This document shows, piece by piece, positions 33,281 through 44,735 of a DNA stretch of 64,000 nucleotides. Numbering within the stretch: the stretch's first letter is position 1; every line of letters begins with the position of its first letter. Origin of the DNA: Calycina herbarum (Eukaryota; Ascomycota; Leotiomycetes; Helotiales; Pezizellaceae); the NCBI GenBank assembly GCA_001414485.1, contig LLEY01000015.1, forward strand, positions 434,001 through 498,000. Reading direction: 5' to 3'. The notes under the pieces are model-generated. The model ran no database searches, was not told where the DNA came from, and saw only the letters and a program-made list of their open reading frames with translations. A program made the translations under genes and the position numbers.

Positions 33281-35523
33281 ATGGGGGACTCCCTCGTCAA
33301 AGGTTCTGCCTTCAACTTCATCAACACCGCGTTCAAACTTTCGGCCTACGCTGGCCGTGTTTACGAAAGCGAATCAGATCATGGCGCATTTGTGCGAATG
33401 ATTGAAAGCGTACGCCACGATCTAGCAGAAGTAGAGCGCCTTTTGGTACTTCAGAGTGTCAAGACGCGACTCATAAACACTCCAGGAAAGTTATCATATA
33501 TTAGAGGTGCCGTTATCAATGCAAAGACCGCGCTCAATGAGATTGGGAAATGGGTGGACCGGGCAAAGGCAGACGAGGGGACTGAAATCGTGACATTCGA
33601 AAATCGGGTACAGTGGATCTTCAACGATCATGGAAAACTGGTCAATCAACAAATGGAACTGTCGACTTGTCAACAGGACCTATCCTCAGTGCTGGCTTTC
33701 CTCTCCCCGCTTGAACAAACACGTTTCATGTCGGCGCAAACTTCATCTACAAAAGAATTGAACACCCCCGAACCGGAGAGTGCGATATCTTTAGATGATG
33801 TGATAAGTCCTTGGCAGAGAAGAAGAATGGCTCGGGAAGCTGGAAAGAGTTCAACTCAAAAGGAACCATCTCGTGGTATGGACTCTGACCTTTCCAAAGT
33901 TATGTTGTAACGCTAATGACCCTTCTTTTAGAAGCACCGGGAGTCCCATCAACAACCCCTACCACATCATCTCTGATTCGTCGACCTATAGCGCGAAAGA
34001 GAGTTGGATCGGGGAATGGAGGTCAAATCTCAAAGAAAGAACAAAGGTCACCCGAGAAGCAGATCTCCACGTCGTTGGAGCCACCCAGACTTGTTGAATC
34101 GGAACCTGAAGTGGGTCAGACACCAACAAACGAAACGAACTCTTTTTCAAATTCACAGAGCTTGGAGATTTCCAACCTTTCCAGACCCACATCTTCAGAT
34201 ATGACTAAAAACACCAATGTTCCAATTCCTATTCCTACATCTTCATCAGAAGTGTCTACTCTTGATAAGACGAATTCGCCACCACTCACGACACCAGAAA
34301 GTCATACAACACGAGAAAGCTTAGATGCCTTACCTCCACGCCCAAATACGTCGACATCTATGAAGTTAGACTCGTCGACTCTCACCCGGACGCCCCCATT
34401 AAAAACGCCGAGAACAATTCAGACTTGGCCATCGACAACTATCAACCCAACTCTTTTTACGGCCCGGGAGGCACGGAGAGTACCACGCCCACGACCTTTC
34501 CATTTACCAACCAAATCCTCTCCGCATCCACCAATACTATCCATAGGTCACTCACCAGTTCCGTCTCCATCAAACTCGCCGGAGATGACCAACCACTCAA
34601 CTAAGTCTCATGCTCGAAATCATTCAACGTCTTTGACGACCCTCCCTATTCCATCATATCCCCCACGTTTACGAAGCCTTAGTGCAACCAATCTTCTTGG
34701 TCCCATCAATCCATTTGAATACCCACCAGATAGTGCACCCACGAGTCCAGAGCTTGAGATTAATAACACCACACCTCCAATTCCACCAGCTCCGACCCAG
34801 AAAACTAAACGTAGCGAATCCATGTCTCGTTCTCAAGAAGTCAAAGATGTTGCAACAGAACTTCTGAGAGCTCAATCGAAGAAACGAAACTCGCTTGAAA
34901 TACCAAAGCAACCCCTAAGAAAACCAAAATCTTTCAATCGACCAATGGAACTACCCACTGGATTTTTGTCACTCCAACCAGTAACGACATCTCCGCCAAT
35001 AAAACCACTCGCACCACCACCAGCGAAGAAACTAGAGCAACGAAGCTTTACGGAACCGGTTTTCGATACAACATTTCAAACCATTGAATCCTCTCACAAT
35101 CCACCACCTGAAGTAGTCGATACAGCATATCTATACAAAAGCCCAAACCCACCAGCACGACCGAACCCAGTCCAAGACCAGTTCAATAGACATGCGATAT
35201 CATGGCCACACCTCCCAAAGAACGCACATGAGTTACCTTCTAACGAACGACCTCCCTCAATGCTCTATACAAATCAAATACCCTCTCAATCTCAATTCCT
35301 CGCCCCATCAGTGTCCTCGCACACCCCCATGAATACTTCCTTCTACGCACCATCTCCGAGACTATATCATCCAACAAGTACAGCATCTTTGCCTGGAGAA
35401 AAAGGATGGGATTTAAGGATCCCGAGTTTTCAGAAGGGGAAGAGTACTAAGACGGTGGCGGAGGGGAGGAGAAATAATAGGAGGGCTTTGATGGATTTGA
35501 TGGAGAGAGGTAGTTATGGTTGA
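33281..35523 (+). CDS. Hypothetical protein: helical N-terminal domain plus long Pro/Ser/Thr-rich disordered tail
   Basis: 728 aa in two exons (33281-33875, 33932-35523). The 56-bp intron runs GTATGG...TTTTAG and has a GCTAATG branch-like site. Residues 1-150 are predicted helical (AFNFINTAFKLSAYAGRVYE, then a charged heptad-like stretch), reminiscent of the N-terminal helical domains of fungal signalling proteins but not assignable. Residues from about 165 to the end are disordered, dominated by Pro, Ser and Thr with SP/TP dipeptides that could be kinase sites, and the last 40 residues are basic. The first exon stops in frame if unspliced, supporting the intron. I do not recognise the family. 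Confidence 0.75.
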
Positions 35524-36374
35524 TTTCGTATGCCTCTTCGTTTATTCACATGAAGCTTTTGACTTGACTTTCGGCACTGCGAGCTCTGGGTTATTCAAAT
35601 GAGAGAGCTCCGTACTTTTGGATGTATTTTTATTCTCAGAGACGTCGCGATGATGCCCCGCCTTCCAGGGTTACTCCTACCTTGGCGCCTTCTTGGTCAG
35701 ATGCGCGGACTTGGTTGGTACCCGTATCCACTTCTCCGGAAGCAGTTACGACTGGACGATTATATATGACGAAGAATTTCTTTGTGATGAAGATAATGCG
35801 TGGTCTATGAATGAGAAGCTCATGTTTCAGGGATCCCATTTGTTCTGTACTTTCACTATGGACTCAAACCTGAACATTTTCAGCTTCTGTACACCCGTTT
35901 CCTTTTTAGGGGTAATAAACTCTATCCTTCAGCCGGAAAAGGGTCTTCTACAATCGCGGAATTCCATCCATATAAAGTATTCATTCATGCCGGGCGGTTG
36001 GTTCCACCATGTGAATTTGTTCCAAAGTTTACGCTCCTCTTGGCACTCCGGATTTCTGTACCTTGTCACGTATGATGATAAACTTTAAGTAAATTGGCTT
36101 CGAGAAACATGTCCAAACTTTGTATCACCCCTTTTTACGATAAACGGATGATTGATGATTACCACGAAGCCTTGGTATTTGAATGATCTTCGCGCGTTTC
36201 CCATGTTTGGTTTCTTGTTTCTTGGCTTAACGATTTTTACTCGTTGGCTCACTCGTTGTCTCAGTTATTCCTTTTTTTTTCTTTTTTTTTAGAATTGCTT
36301 TTTTCGGAGTACACACATTCGTTTTCAAGGTTTTAAACCACCACACTCGTTTCATACCCCATCAAAAGGACATC
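35524..36374. other. Intergenic; 3' region of the disordered-protein gene and upstream region of the GH16 gene
   Basis: 851 bp. Includes pyrimidine-rich runs (36266-36290, mostly T with C) about 90 bp before the GH16 start, a usual feature of fungal core promoters. The open frame 35693-36088 has no recognisable content. Confidence 0.4.
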
Positions 36375-37522
36375 ATGAAATCCACCCTCTTCTCCCTTGC
36401 TCTCCTCAGCGGAGCCGCAATTGCATCCCCATCCCCCTCCCCCTCCCACAACCACCTCCACAAAAACTACCATCTCAACCCCCGCACCTCCTCCCAACCC
36501 AACAGACCAGGCTTCAAAACCACATTCCTAGACACCTTCACCCCCTCAGCAGCCTCCTCCCTCCCCTCCTCCTCAAACTGGCTCTTCGACCTCGGCTCAT
36601 CATACCCAGGAGGCCCCGAAAGATGGGGAAACAACGAATTCCAAATTTACACCAATTCTACGGATAATATCCGGGTTACTAAGGATGGGACTTTGGTTAT
36701 TACGCCGCTTGGCTCGGGAACAAGAGTGGGCAATTGGACGAGCGCGAGGATTGAGACTAGGAGGACGGATTTTAAAGCGGTGGAGGGGGGGAAGATGTGG
36801 ATTGAGGCAAGGGTGAAGTTGAGGGAACAGGAGAAGGGACGGAGTCAAGGTATTTGGCCTGCTTTTTGGACTTTGGGTATGTTTGATTCTTTTCTCTCTC
36901 CCTATTCCGAAGTTTGTGACATTTTTTGATATCAAAATTCGCGAAGAGAGGAAGACTAACGCCCTAACCCAGGTGAAAACTTCCGCACCAACAACACCTA
37001 TTGGCCCATGTCTTCAGAATGGGATATAATGGAAGTCCTAAACGGCGAATCAACAATCTACTCCACACTTCACTGTGGGACCGCTCCAGGAGGTCCTTGC
37101 AATGAATACACCGGTCTCTCCAATGCCCCCGACGGAGGCGAACCATTCAAAAGAGATGCCTGGCACGAAGTAGGATTCATGGTCGATCGAGATGTGAAAA
37201 ACTCGACTTCGAGCAATGGAACGAGTATTGCTGCTTGGGAAAACGAGAGTTTGAGTTGGTGGCTTGATGGGAAGAAGAAGTTTGAGATTTTGGGGAAGGA
37301 GGTTGGGGATCTTGGGGCTTGGGAGGAGGTTGCTCATTTGGGGCATTTTTTGTTGGTTAATGTTGCTGTTGGGGGGAATGTGAGTTTCTTCTTTCTCCAT
37401 CTTTCTTTCCTTGTGATACTAACGAGTTATATTAGTGGCCGGGTCCCCCAAACAACATGACTTTGGGAGGAGAAAAGAGTTCTTTTGAACTTGATTACAT
37501 AGGAGTTTGGAACTCGGTATAG
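36375..37522 (+). CDS. Secreted GH16 family glycoside hydrolase (beta-glucanase-like)
   Basis: 331 aa in three exons (36375-36876, 36973-37379, 37436-37522); both introns carry ACTAAC or ACTAACG branch sites and GTATGT/GTGAGT donors. Residues 1-18 form a signal peptide (MKSTLFSLALLSGAAIAS), followed by a Ser/Pro/His-rich spacer. The GH16 active-site motif ExDxxE is present as EWDIME (E183, D185, E188; nucleophile and acid/base). Upstream, RWGNNEFQIYT and a SARIETR segment are typical of the laminarinase-like branch acting on beta-1,3(4)-glucans, and WPAFWTLG precedes the active site. The C-terminus FELDYIGVW closes the jelly roll. Exact substrate (laminarin, lichenin, cell-wall glucan) cannot be decided. 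Confidence 0.9.
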
Positions 37523-38299
37523 AGTATCTTAAGTTCCCCACCTTGATTCACAAGTAACTCATGAGTTTGCCATTATTGCGTATTAGTATAACTAAGTCAT
37601 CCTTCGTCATAGGTTCTCTTGATTTACAAAATTACGCGCGAAGGATAATTTAACTCACTATTCTCGATACTTTTTTACTTGAGTATTACCTAGTTTGCTT
37701 ACAAAAAACTTCAAGGTTGAGTCTCTTATAAGCCTAGATTTTCTCTTGTACTTTTGTTTCTTAACATCAATACACTGGACTTCGGCCCAGCGAAAGCTTT
37801 GCTCTCCATTTTTCAGTAAAAACTCGAAGGACTTCTTTTAATAAGATTACTATTCACAACAATTATCTTAATACAATGAAGTAACTATAATTGTCTAAAG
37901 TTCGCCTATATCATTGTATCAAATCTTCCCGCAACTCCTAGTACTGTAATTCAATTACCTAACCATGGCATATAATCTTACTCTTCAAACAAATATACAA
38001 CAATGAAAATTATTATTACCAACCTTCCTAATAAAGGAGATAAGACAATTCAAATCGCATCTCAAAAATGGGGTCCTTATCTCCTCATATCAAAGCCCCC
38101 GGAAAGACCTCCATAAACAAGGAGCTTATAAAACCGAGGAATAGGAAAAACTACTGTACCGTCATGGAATCGACTTATTTCATAGAGAACTGAATCTCAA
38201 AATTAGAGCTTCTGGTACTGCTTGTTGAAATCTCCCGTCTCTTTCGAGCGGAGTTTGGGAGATCGAAAAATAGGAATATGTCCTCGTCTTCGTTGAGGA
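37523..38299. other. AT-rich intergenic DNA, no gene
   Basis: Moderately AT-rich sequence downstream of the GH16 gene with no open frame of note. It leads into the decayed repeat region. Confidence 0.5.
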
Positions 38300-41200
38300 T
38301 GGGATGCGAGGGAAGAACGACGGGCCCCTAGGGTACCGGGCTTCTGGTCGGGAGATAAGTAGGGAAGGAACGACTTGGGTGGTTGCTTTTCCCTCGAAAG
38401 TTCAACTTACCAAACTAAACCCTATTCGCTACTGCCTCCTACGACCTGGTAAAGGCTCAACACTTGGCTCACTCGACACCCTGTCCTCTCCAGGTATCTT
38501 CACGAAACCACCCAAGCCACTCTTTTCGTGGTGTTTACTGGCAGGCTTGCTTCTCAGTAGTAATTTGATTGCCTAAAATTAGACAAGACTTTAAGGTTAG
38601 AAGAGGTGTTCGATTGCTCTGCGATGTAAGACCAGAACTTGAAATCCTTACTTCTCAAGCTCAACAAGAGCTCCACCGAGGACTCTCTTTTCAATTGTCT
38701 CACAGCGTGTTAGCTCTCTTTATTGATTCCAATAAGTTTGAGTATCTGAGTCGGGGTCGGTCCTTCCCTTTTTACAAGATGCACCGCAGACGAAGCAATT
38801 CTTGTCGAACCCCACATCTTTAATTTAAATCCTTGAACGATGCGTCCCTTCCTTCTCTTCCTTTCCCATCATCCTTCTTGGGAATTCCGAGACAACAAGG
38901 TCTAGAGTTGTTAGGTGGTATTTAGATATGATATACGGCTGTGTGGCTGGATACGAGCAGTAACTCATCTCCCTTCCGTACAGCTCATTCTCAGCTGCCT
39001 GGGCGCATGTGCGAGAAATGTAGGCTTTAATCTACCTTTGAAGAAACGTTTTGCGATACAATTCCCAATATTTATGTAGTCAAGTTGCTATCTCCCCAAG
39101 ATTATCTCAATGAAAGCGCTTCAGTGTGTGAGCTCTCCTTGTAGACATGCATGGGGGTCATAATAGGCTTGGGTTTCAGTGATAAACTCCAGTTTATATG
39201 CATGCGTATGGTTGTGGTTTTAAAGTAAGAGTAGTGTGATGTATGACCAGAATTTGAAGTCCATGTACTGCTGCTCAAGGTTGAAGAGAGCTTCGCCGAG
39301 CGAATTGGGTCCCTCAATTGACCCGAGACCAAAATGGTGAAGTTTTGTGATGCCCCCCTTCCTCTAGATCGCTCCTTCCCGTCTTACCAGATGCACTAGA
39401 CCCACCACCAACGACGCAACTCTTGCCGAGGCTCGCAGCATCTGTCAAGAAAAGAAGGACAAGAAGGAACACCCCCACCCCCTCTCGCTCCTTCCCGGTT
39501 CTTAGAAGAAACACAACCAACGAAGCAATTCTTGCCGATGCGTTATTCTCCACCTGCAACAAAGGTCACGAGCCCAACTCTACCCAAATCCCCAAAACAT
39601 CCTCTACCTTCTTGTCTTACCTTCCTTTCCCCCATAAGGATTTTGGAAATTCCAAGGCAAGTACTTCCTCAGGTTACAACAGTGAGTAATAAATAGATCA
39701 CTATCGTGATAGTGATAGCCTCAAAAAGATGAGCAATGGCAATATGGGCTCTATTTCAACGAACCATGTCTCTGACGCTCACTTGGATCGTGGTGTTCGA
39801 CAGGCGAGGTACGAGTGGCCTTTGCCTAGAATGGTATGTAGAGTCTTGGGTTGGCAAGGTTCTCTTGGGCCTTGGAATGAGAATGCTGTTTGTGACCAGT
39901 TCGAATGGGAGGTTTCTAGCTTCCATTCTCACCCCTATCATTGTAGCGTGGAACTGGTCGCATGACGAGAAATAGGAAGGAGTGACCTCAAGTCTCATCT
40001 TCAAGCGTGGAGGTCAAGTGAGGGAGGAACAAACTCAACTGCCTTCCAGAAAAGGTGAAATGAGAACAACCTTCAACGCCCCACATCTACTCAGCAATGC
40101 CAGTCAGCAATGCCAGTCCACCAAGGGGACGCAGGCTGACCAAAAGTCCTCGGGAAGTTTGATGTAATTATCTCAAAATGATAGAGCGTCCGAGATCTTG
40201 ATTCCTTCAGCAAATTTTGTAAAAGAGAAAGTGCTTCAAGACTGCAGTGACGGATTCTTTCAGCCCTTGGTGTGTATGCTTGCTCACAGGAAATTCCGAA
40301 GTACATGATAGACTTGGAGGCAAGAGAGTGCCATCCTTGATTGTGAAAATGATTCTACCTACCTTAGGGAATGAATGTCGTTGAGCAGGGGCGACACCCA
40401 GATCCCTCCTTCCCCAACTCTCAAACTCAACAGTAGAACCCGGCGCCCCAGTTATTCAACCCTGCTTCTCTGTTCTTGGGCAGCCCAGGCGACCCGGGAA
40501 AAGCTCAGCATAAAGAGTTCGGACAGGGTGGAAATCTTGTGAATGTTGAAATCTGTCCGTGGATGAAGTCTCACTGTAGATACGCCAGTAAACGTAAACC
40601 CCTTGGTAAATCCCCGAAGACATCATTCAGATACAACTTATTCCAAGCGATAATTAACGTGCACATACAGCACCAAAGAGAAATTTGACGCGAATACTTT
40701 AACAAGAGTCTCTCCGTCAAATCGAAGAGAAGCTTGAAATCCGTAGTGATGTACTAGGAAAGCGAAGTTCCGATTTGCACTGCTGTATTGAACTTGCAGC
40801 AATGGATATTCTCCTCAATGGGCTTGGAGATGTGGGACTCGAGGCGTGCCTTCCTTCTCGACTTAAACCCTGCATCTTCTCTCCCCTTGCAGCGGCCCGC
40901 GAACTCAAGGTTGAGGTGAAAGGGAAAGAGCGACCCATCTCCTACCAGGTTAAGGTTAAGTGGGGAATGTCTCACTTGGCCTTCTCGACGCCCACCTACA
41001 GCAGTCTTCAAGTATTTTCCACGAAACCGCCCCAGTCAGCAACGACGTCCTCGTATTTGATCGAGAAATTTATTGTGTTTTGTTCTTCTTCTTCCTCTTC
41101 CTTATCTTTATCGTGAGGTATGTCCGGGATTGAGGTATTACCCTAGTTTTCAGAACTTGAAGCCACCCAGGTCTTCTCTCACCTCCCTCCTCTCAATTTA

Positions 41201-41760
41201 TCCCAAAAAGATCAAAGCTCGCAATGGCGGTCCATCCTTTGGGTAGCTCCTTCCATTCTTGTCAAAGGCACCAACGAAGGCTTTCTTGCCGAAGGAACGA
41301 CCCAAACTCACAACCCAACGCACATTTTCAAACGCCTTGTCTCTCCTCAAATTTCAAATCCAGAGATACTCAGGTCCCCAAGCTGTCGTTGTGTTGCAAT
41401 AAACTGGGTCAGTATCGCAAAAGTCTAATCTCAGATATATTTCCAGTGATAAGATATTCCTTAGAAAGCTCTAATTTTCAAGCGGTGTTTCTAACGTTCT
41501 TCGGGAACATGGTGTTTGTCGGACGTGGAAATCTCCAAGGACCTGGTAAGGTCGAGTGCCAGCGGGAAAGAGCGACCTTAAAACTCTCCGGTGGTATACC
41601 TAGCATCGAGGGTAGATGTCAAGTAAGGGAGGGAAGGAAGCACTTGACTCTACCTTCTAAGTTCTACCTACCAATACTAGGCACTACAGTCGCTACTGCT
41701 CTTCGAATATTCGAAAATATCGAGTTTACTTGTGATGACAAAAGTATTATATAGTGAAGT
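38300..41760. repeat. Cluster of divergent, decayed repeat copies
   Basis: Several blocks recur in degenerate form. The clearest is a GCTCCTTCCC...GAAGCAATTCTTGCCGA unit, seen at about 38757-38811, 39370-39430, 39486-39540 and 41247-41300. A second unit, CACTTGGC...CTCGAC...TTTTCCACGAAACC, appears near 38462-38520 and 40975-41030. A third, GTGAGGGAGGAACAAACTCAACTGCCTTC, recurs near 38352, 40018 and 41620. Short open frames exist (for example 41224-41754, 176 codons) but none is recognised. The copies share words rather than long identity, so this is an old tandem or clustered repeat, possibly derived from a coding sequence. Confidence 0.5.
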
Positions 41761-43463
41761 AAGATACAGTACTAGACCACTTATACTCGCCGATCGTGAA
41801 AATCCCACCCAAATGGGCCATTTTGCCCATTTTGCAGACACCTACTATTCTAGTATCGCAGAACCAATTTCTCTAATAGCAATTTCTGCTATCACTTAGT
41901 ACCTTGTCTATCTTTCCGTCTAATGCGCAAAGTCTTGAAGCTGTAATGCTTGGGAAAATGTAGGGTAGTTGTTTTATTACCCTGTTTTTGCTGACTTTTT
42001 GGTACACTTTACAACTTTACCTGACTTGAATATTATATTACTCTAGGTCAAAGGCTTATAAATAAAATCCATATTTAGATACGATTATAAATCTTTCTCT
42101 ATTTAACTGATTTTATAAACGGTGTGTCTGTAATAAGTGATAACGTGGAAATATTTAAAGTGTTCGCAATGATTTTTAGTATAAAAAAGTAGTCTACGGC
42201 GAGTATAAGTAGTACCCGACTATACCAAAGATAAATCTCAATGACTCAGCCTTGTTTTTATCGTTCAATTATGCTTAGATAAAGCAATTATTATGATATC
42301 TTTACTTGATACTATAATACTTTTACTTAAGTAAAACTATAATAAACGAAGAATTCTCCTAACAAGTTAGCCTTTTTTTTATCATTTAATTGTACTCGAA
42401 TAAAATCAATTATTTAATCTACTTACGTTAGTAAATTAAACAGTAAGGTAAAGAGATTTAATAAGAATTTCTCATTATAAATTAGCTTTATCTTTAGTAT
42501 TCTATGTATTTTAGAAAAGAAAATATTATATAGCTTCTTACTCTACTTCAAAGATTCCTTAAGCAGATATGTAATATAATATCTCTCTAAACAGTCTTCA
42601 TATAAACCTAGGCTTTCAACCGCAACTGAAAACTATAGCGATTTGAGGATTTATCAAACGATACTACATATCGCTTTAAGAGTAGTATTACCAAAGTATA
42701 TAGATAACTAGAGAAGTAATTCTATTATTTTATAAGTTTCCAGAGAATGATAAGAGATAAGATGTTAAGATAAAGTTAGTAAGTAAAAGAGTTTCTAAAC
42801 AAAATTTCACTAATTCTTTTTCTTAACTTATTTTATATAATATTATTCTCTAAGTATAGATAAGGTTTCATAGAGTATCAAAGTTAAACTAATAATAGTA
42901 TATTTCTCTAAACAACTTTTAGTTCATTTCTATTATTTATATCTTAAAAAGTATTATATTAATTCAGCTTTAGATACTCTTTTATAGAGTAGTAAAGACG
43001 AGCTAATTATTAATTATTTCTCTTAACTACTTTTAAGTTAATTCAATTATATTAAACTAATAGAATATTACTCTTGTTTAAGTTTAAATAAGGTACTTGG
43101 AAATGTTCAAGTGTGATATCTAACTCGATGTTTCTAGTAATAGATGATAAATAAAGCTATTACTTAAAAAACTTGAAATAATTCTATTTATATAAACGTA
43201 GATAAAACTAAAGACTCTCGGAACTAATTAGCCAAATTTTCAATCCATACTCACAATCCACCCATTGAAGTCCTCTATATTGTAGGTTCAAAGGTGTTAA
43301 CTTCTGCTGTGGGCAGTTCATCACGTGGTCGGTAAACAATAGGGGGCGGCTGGGGGACAACCAAGCAAATTTTCACACCTTTCTTCTCTCAACCGGTCTC
43401 TCTGCACCTAAACTCAACATCAACACGTACCAACTCAAACTCAACTACCACACAGCACAAAAA
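41761..43463. other. AT-rich island, no gene
   Basis: From about 41990 to 43210 the DNA is very AT-rich with stops in all frames, resembling the RIP block at the left end but without recognisable LTRs. The last 250 bp before 43464 return to normal composition and include CACCTAAACTCAACATCAAC-like CA-rich leader sequence. Confidence 0.5.
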
Positions 43464-43981
43464 ATGGCCGTGTTCATCATCTCAGCATCTCTCATGATGT
43501 TTCTTCTCCTGGTCATTGCGACCATCTCAATTCTTTATGTCGGAACCTCTGGCACATACACCACCACGGCCCCAACCCCAACCCCAGCACCCCACACAAC
43601 AACCATCATCGCCACCCCAGGTTTCGAATTGCTGGTTATGCAGTTCCTCAAGGCCGAAGGAGCATACCTTGGCTGGGACCTCCACCGGCTCGGCTTCTCC
43701 ATGCTCGCCGAAGCTCCCGCCCTAGATGCCCTCCCCATCACGACTGTCTTCCCGGCCGGCGCCTTGGTCGCTCTCTCAAACTGGATGGTCGATGAGGGCT
43801 ACTCTTCCCAAGGGTATGTAGATCTTGGAATCACTGTCTTTAGTAATATTACTCCATACTGACTTGGAATAGTTACCCGCACTCCGCGAAGTTTTGTGAT
43901 AGCGACGGGGAGTACGATACTGTATACCTCTGGGTTCGCGTTCTGAAGTACGAGGACGATGAGGAGGAGGAGGAGGCTTAG
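43464..43981 (+). CDS. Small single-pass membrane protein, unknown function
   Basis: 152 aa in two exons (43464-43813, 43873-43981). The intron (GTATGT...AATAG) is supported because splicing joins GYSSQG to YPHSAKFCDSDGEYD and gives an acidic tail ending DDEEEEEA; unspliced, the frame ends after 132 codons with no such tail. Residues 5-27 (IISASLMMFLLLVIATISILYV) form a membrane anchor or signal anchor, followed by a Thr/Pro-rich linker and a globular part around residues 50-115. The gene stands alone between AT-rich DNA and the Set9 gene. I do not recognise the family. Confidence 0.6.
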
Positions 43982-44735
43982 AGGGAAATGTGTTTTTGGG
44001 AGAAAGGTTAGACTCTTAACTTGCACTTCTCCAGGTATTATTATGCTAACAATGTCACAAACAAGTTAGAAAAACCACACCCAAAACCAGCACTCCACGC
44101 ATCAAGTTCGAGCAAAATTCTCCCGCCGACAACCTCGCCGACAGCTTCGACTCATCTCTCTCTCTCTCTCTCTCTCTTTGAGAACAACCAGATGGCCCTA
44201 ATAGATATCATGACACCTCTGACAAAAATTCCAAGATGAAAAAGACGTTGTAATCTCGGAAAGCACACATATGGAAAGTTTTCTGCAAACAAAATTTCTC
44301 TATTTCTCTCTCATTCATTACACGATCTCCCCTCAGTTTCTCCAGGTAAGAATCTATGATACAATTCCCTCCCACAGCAATGCCATAAGAAAAGCAATCC
44401 CCAAGTATATATATGTGTTGATACAATCAATGTCTCCCACGCCTCCTCCATTCAACCAGGCCCATCTGTGTTGATACAGTCCTCCGACCCATCTACCCCC
44501 CCAAGCCATGCCATGCCATGCCAATATAATCCCACCCCTCAAAACGCCGCAAAAACACAACCTCAAAAAAAGAAGCCACCAAATGCTCGCTCAATATAAC
44601 GGCACAAAATGAAGACCAGCAAAAATTGCGCAAAAGAAATGTAAAATGCCCGCACTCCAAGCAAAAATGCCTCCTCAATCTGTCCTCACAAAACCCTTCA
44701 TCCCGTCCGTGTTTTCATCCCGAACCCCCAGCTAC
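43982..44735. other. Intergenic between convergent genes; contains a TC microsatellite
   Basis: About 750 bp holding both 3' regions. A (TC)n tract lies at about 44154-44177, and a CATGC-type short tandem repeat (CATGCCATGCCATGCC) at about 44508-44523. Confidence 0.5.

Noticed and set aside
35693..36088. 131-codon open frame
   Set aside because: No domain or family resemblance, located in the region between two gene ends; likely chance.
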